Part shown: piece after piece, positions 33,310-33,744 of the stretch
How the letters are laid out: each line of letters starts with the position of its first letter
How positions within the stretch are numbered: the stretch's first letter is position 1
From: Rhizophagus sp. LPA8_4_AMF
Taxonomy: Eukaryota; Glomeromycota; Glomeromycetes; Glomerales; Glomeraceae
Length of the DNA: 33,744 nt
Reading direction: 5' to 3'
Assembly (NCBI GenBank): GCA_021464525.1
Contig: JADRCO010000441.1
Coordinates: 1 to 33,744, forward strand
The notes under the pieces: generated by a model
The model's input: the letters and a program-made list of their open reading frames with translations, nothing else
Database searches by the model: none
What the model was told of the DNA's origin: nothing
Translations under genes and position numbers: made by a program

Positions 33310-33744
33310 TTAAATACACATCACATTATGAATTTATATATTACTCTATATTACCCTTTCCTTCAAAATAAATTCCATATTCCTACTGTCGCAAATTTTT
33401 GCTTAGTAATACAGTAGCAATAATTGCTTAGTAATGCTTATCAATAAAAATTATATAAATCATATAAGATACAAAACTAAAAATAAACTACACCTTTTCT
33501 CTCATGTATTTATTTACATACCAAGCAACTAATCTTGTCAGATACCTTGTACTATTGGTTAAAGCAAAAAAAATTACTGCTATGGTGGCTGTCACCTATA
33601 AATCGCACTAATATTATGTAACTAAATTTTTATAATTCATAAACTAAGCAACTTAAAAAAAATCTAACCTGATAAAATGATAGAGTAATATTAACTGCAC
33701 ATTTCTATCAGTTTATTTTATAAGATTTAATAATAATATTAAGT
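33310..33744. other. AT-rich sequence to the end of the window
   Basis: No gene, RNA or clear repeat is recognised. TGCTTAGTAAT occurs twice near 33,400-33,440 in slightly different context. Confidence 0.4.

Noticed and set aside
1..33744. CRISPR arrays, prophage, bacterial operons, tRNA and rRNA genes
   Set aside because: The sequence is a fungal nuclear region with spliceosomal introns. No regular direct-repeat/spacer structure, cloverleaf or rRNA motif was seen by eye.

Overview
The window is nuclear DNA from a filamentous-type fungus, very AT-rich, with genes broken by many short introns (mostly about 60-100 nt, GT...AG) and separated by AT-rich spacers that hold decayed transposons. Gene content (fungal PWP2, SLU7, ILV5, SMC6, mitochondrial ACP), base composition and the many hAT and pogo remnants fit an early-diverging fungus. 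Glomeromycotina (Rhizophagus-like) is my best guess, an inference from style and not from a marker gene. I see no bacterial features, CRISPR array, rRNA or tRNA.

Layout: 1-2,330 is a decayed hAT transposase (minus strand). 2,330-6,930 has no intact gene. It contains a degenerate array of roughly 105-bp units that look like mini-exons with splice signals (about 2,950-3,760) and diverged AT-rich repeats (about 4,450-5,610). 6,930-12,064 (minus) is SMC6. 12,065-13,700 is intergenic with palindromes and repeats. 13,701-15,391 (plus) is ILV5, ketol-acid reductoisomerase. 15,854/15,924-18,903 (minus) is PWP2/UTP1. 19,138-20,444 (plus) is a short-chain dehydrogenase. 20,626-22,195 (minus) is a choline/ethanolamine kinase. 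22,927-26,846 (minus) is an RBM5/RBM10-type splicing factor. 27,025-28,956 (plus) is SLU7. 29,050-30,135 (minus) is a phosducin-like protein. 30,366-30,857 (plus) is a mitochondrial acyl carrier protein. 31,600-32,885 (minus) is a decayed pogo/Tigger-type DDE transposase, followed by inverted and direct repeats to the end of the window.

How the genes relate: from SMC6 onward the genes alternate in orientation, giving three compact divergent promoters (PWP2/SDR 234 bp, RBM5-like/SLU7 178 bp, phosducin-like/ACP 230 bp) and several tight convergent ends. The intact genes are housekeeping: DNA repair, branched-chain amino-acid synthesis, ribosome biogenesis, phospholipid synthesis, splicing, G-protein/chaperone function and mitochondrial fatty-acid synthesis. 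The most notable pairing is two splicing factors sharing one short divergent promoter. I see no clear novel multi-gene system. The best leads are the mini-exon-like array, a hairpin over a candidate splice donor in the RBM5-like gene, and the repeat cluster at the right end. Coding lengths given for ILV5, SDR, choline kinase, SLU7, phosducin-like and ACP come from hand-spliced exons that keep frame; those for SMC6, PWP2 and RBM5-like are approximate.
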